Source: Schlesneria sp. (GTDB lineage: Bacteria > Planctomycetota > Planctomycetia > Planctomycetales > Planctomycetaceae). From it: DNA of 7,680 nt. Shown piece after piece: positions 6,786-7,680 of the stretch. Location of the stretch: assembly GCA_025353525.1 (NCBI GenBank), contig JANXOO010000007.1, positions 1 to 7,680 on the forward strand. Reading direction: 5' to 3'. Within the stretch, counting starts at the first letter, position 1, and each line of letters starts with the position of its first letter. A program made the translations under genes and the position numbers. The notes under the pieces are model-generated. The model did not search any database. It saw nothing but the letters and a program-made list of their open reading frames with translations, and was not told where the DNA came from.

Positions 6786-7680
6786 GTGCTGACAACAACC
6801 CTCATTCTCGCCGTTTGTTTTGTCGCCTTCACGAATGGTGCCAACGCCAACTTCAAGGGAGTCGCCTCGCTTTATGGCAGCGGTACGACCACTCTTCGCG
6901 GAGCACTTTACTGGGGAACGGCGATGACATTCGCGGGTTCCATTGCTGCTGCATTTTTTGCAGAGGGACTTCTCAAAAAGTTCAGCGGCCGAGGGATCGT
7001 TCCTGATATGCTGGTTCAGTCGCCACAATTTCTGGTTGCGGTGGCGATTGGCGCGGCACTCACCAGTTTTTTCGCAACACGCTATGGCTTTCCGGTCTCT
7101 ACAACGCACGCACTGGTCGGTGCGCTGACGGGGGCAGGATTGGCGGGCAGCGGGACCGACGTGAACCTCGCCGCGCTCGGAAAAAACTTCCTTTACCCGT
7201 TGTTTTTCAGCCCGATCCTGGCAGTGGTGCTGGGAAGTTTGGTCTTCCTGATTCTGAAGGCTGTGAGACTGGCCCCGGATCACCGTACACCGACGCTCGA
7301 TGTTCTGCATTATCTCAGCGCGGGAGCGGCAAGTTTCGCCCGGGGCCTTAACGATACGCCGAAGATGGCAGCCCTGTTGATGGTCGCTCCTGGCGTTGAC
7401 GTACGATGGGGCTTTCTCGCCGTTGGCGCGATCATTGCTGTTGGCGGATTGCTCGACGCCGACCGGGTCGCAGAAACGCTCGGCAAGAAAATCACCGCGA
7501 TGAATCCCGGGCAGGGCTTCGCTGCCAGTCTTGTCACAGCCGGACTGGTGACGACGGCGAGTTTCCACAGTCTTCCTGTCAGCACGACTCACGTCAGCGT
7601 AGGATCGTTGCTGGGAGTGGGCGCGACAACCCGGCAGGCGAGTTGGCGTAAAGCAGGAGAAATTGTGCTCGCCTGGATCA
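6786..7680 (+). CDS. PiT-family anion permease (phosphate or possibly sulfate/thiosulfate), C-terminus cut by window edge
   Basis: A frame opened by GTG at 6786 runs to the right edge (298 codons seen). There is no early ATG; GTG is preceded by AAGG with 8-nt spacing and the product begins properly with a hydrophobic helix (LTTTLILAVCFVAF). The family's inverted duplication is clear. The first half has NGANANFKGVASLYGSGT (from residue 17) and GFPVSTTHALVGALTGAGL (101-119); the second has ARGLNDTPKMAAL (185-197) and LPVSTTHVSVGSLLGVG (263-279). The rest is mostly membrane helices. In typical PiT carriers the first motif is GAND; here the Asp is Ala21, while Asp190 in the second half is kept. 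PiT proteins import phosphate with a cation, but some members, such as Bacillus CysP, carry sulfate. The 10-nt gap after the rhodanese stop points to one transcript and favours a sulfur oxyanion substrate, though phosphate is not excluded. Probably 20-40 residues are missing. Confidence 0.92.
   Translation, partial: MLTTTLILAVCFVAFTNGANANFKGVASLYGSGTTTLRGALYWGTAMTFAGSIAAAFFAEGLLKKFSGRGIVPDMLVQSPQFLVAVAIGAALTSFFATRYGFPVSTTHALVGALTGAGLAGSGTDVNLAALGKNFLYPLFFSPILAVVLGSLVFLILKAVRLAPDHRTPTLDVLHYLSAGAASFARGLNDTPKMAALLMVAPGVDVRWGFLAVGAIIAVGGLLDADRVAETLGKKITAMNPGQGFAASLVTAGLVTTASFHSLPVSTTHVSVGSLLGVGATTRQASWRKAGEIVLAWI

Noticed and set aside
6762..7592. A 276-codon minus-strand open frame
   Set aside because: It is the antisense shadow of the PiT-family permease, whose plus-strand reading has all the family motifs.

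Overview
The window looks like a chromosomal piece of a planctomycete with moderately high G+C. The evidence is a DUF1501 protein with a Tat signal (a family greatly expanded in Planctomycetes), a large HpnN-like MMPL/RND exporter, a tiny single-span membrane protein, and intergenic DNA carrying hairpin-rich motifs of the kind scattered through planctomycete genomes. The phylum call is an inference from gene content; no rRNA or other marker is present.

Layout, left to right. (1) Positions 1-1408, minus strand: a DUF1501 gene whose last residues run off the left edge. (2) Positions 1409-2317: about 0.9 kb with no convincing intact gene. It holds a candidate minus-strand promoter for DUF1501, a perfect 10-bp inverted repeat, a dispersed-repeat-like block near 1738-1890, a run of small hairpins, a minus-strand protein-like stretch that looks like a frameshifted gene remnant, and a candidate promoter for the next gene. 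(3) Positions 2318-5245, plus strand: a 975-residue MMPL/RND transporter with two transmembrane bundles, two soluble domains and both proton-relay aspartates. (4) Positions 5256-5411, minus strand: a 51-residue membrane protein, convergent with the transporter and only 10 bp from it. (5) Positions 5412-5845: a divergent intergenic region containing a nested palindromic element at 5703-5818. (6) Positions 5846-6775, plus strand: an exported two-domain rhodanese. (7) Positions 6786-7680, plus strand: a PiT-family anion permease starting 10 nt after the rhodanese stop and cut by the right edge.

The rhodanese and the permease are almost certainly one operon. The pairing of a periplasmic sulfurtransferase with a PiT-family carrier that has lost the first-half motif aspartate (NGANAN) suggests a sulfur-oxyanion (sulfate or thiosulfate) carrier rather than a plain phosphate one; this is a hypothesis. 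The MMPL transporter probably moves a lipid, possibly a hopanoid, between membranes. The DUF1501 gene stands without its usual DUF1549/DUF1553 partner on the upstream side. No tRNA, rRNA, CRISPR array or intact transposase was seen.
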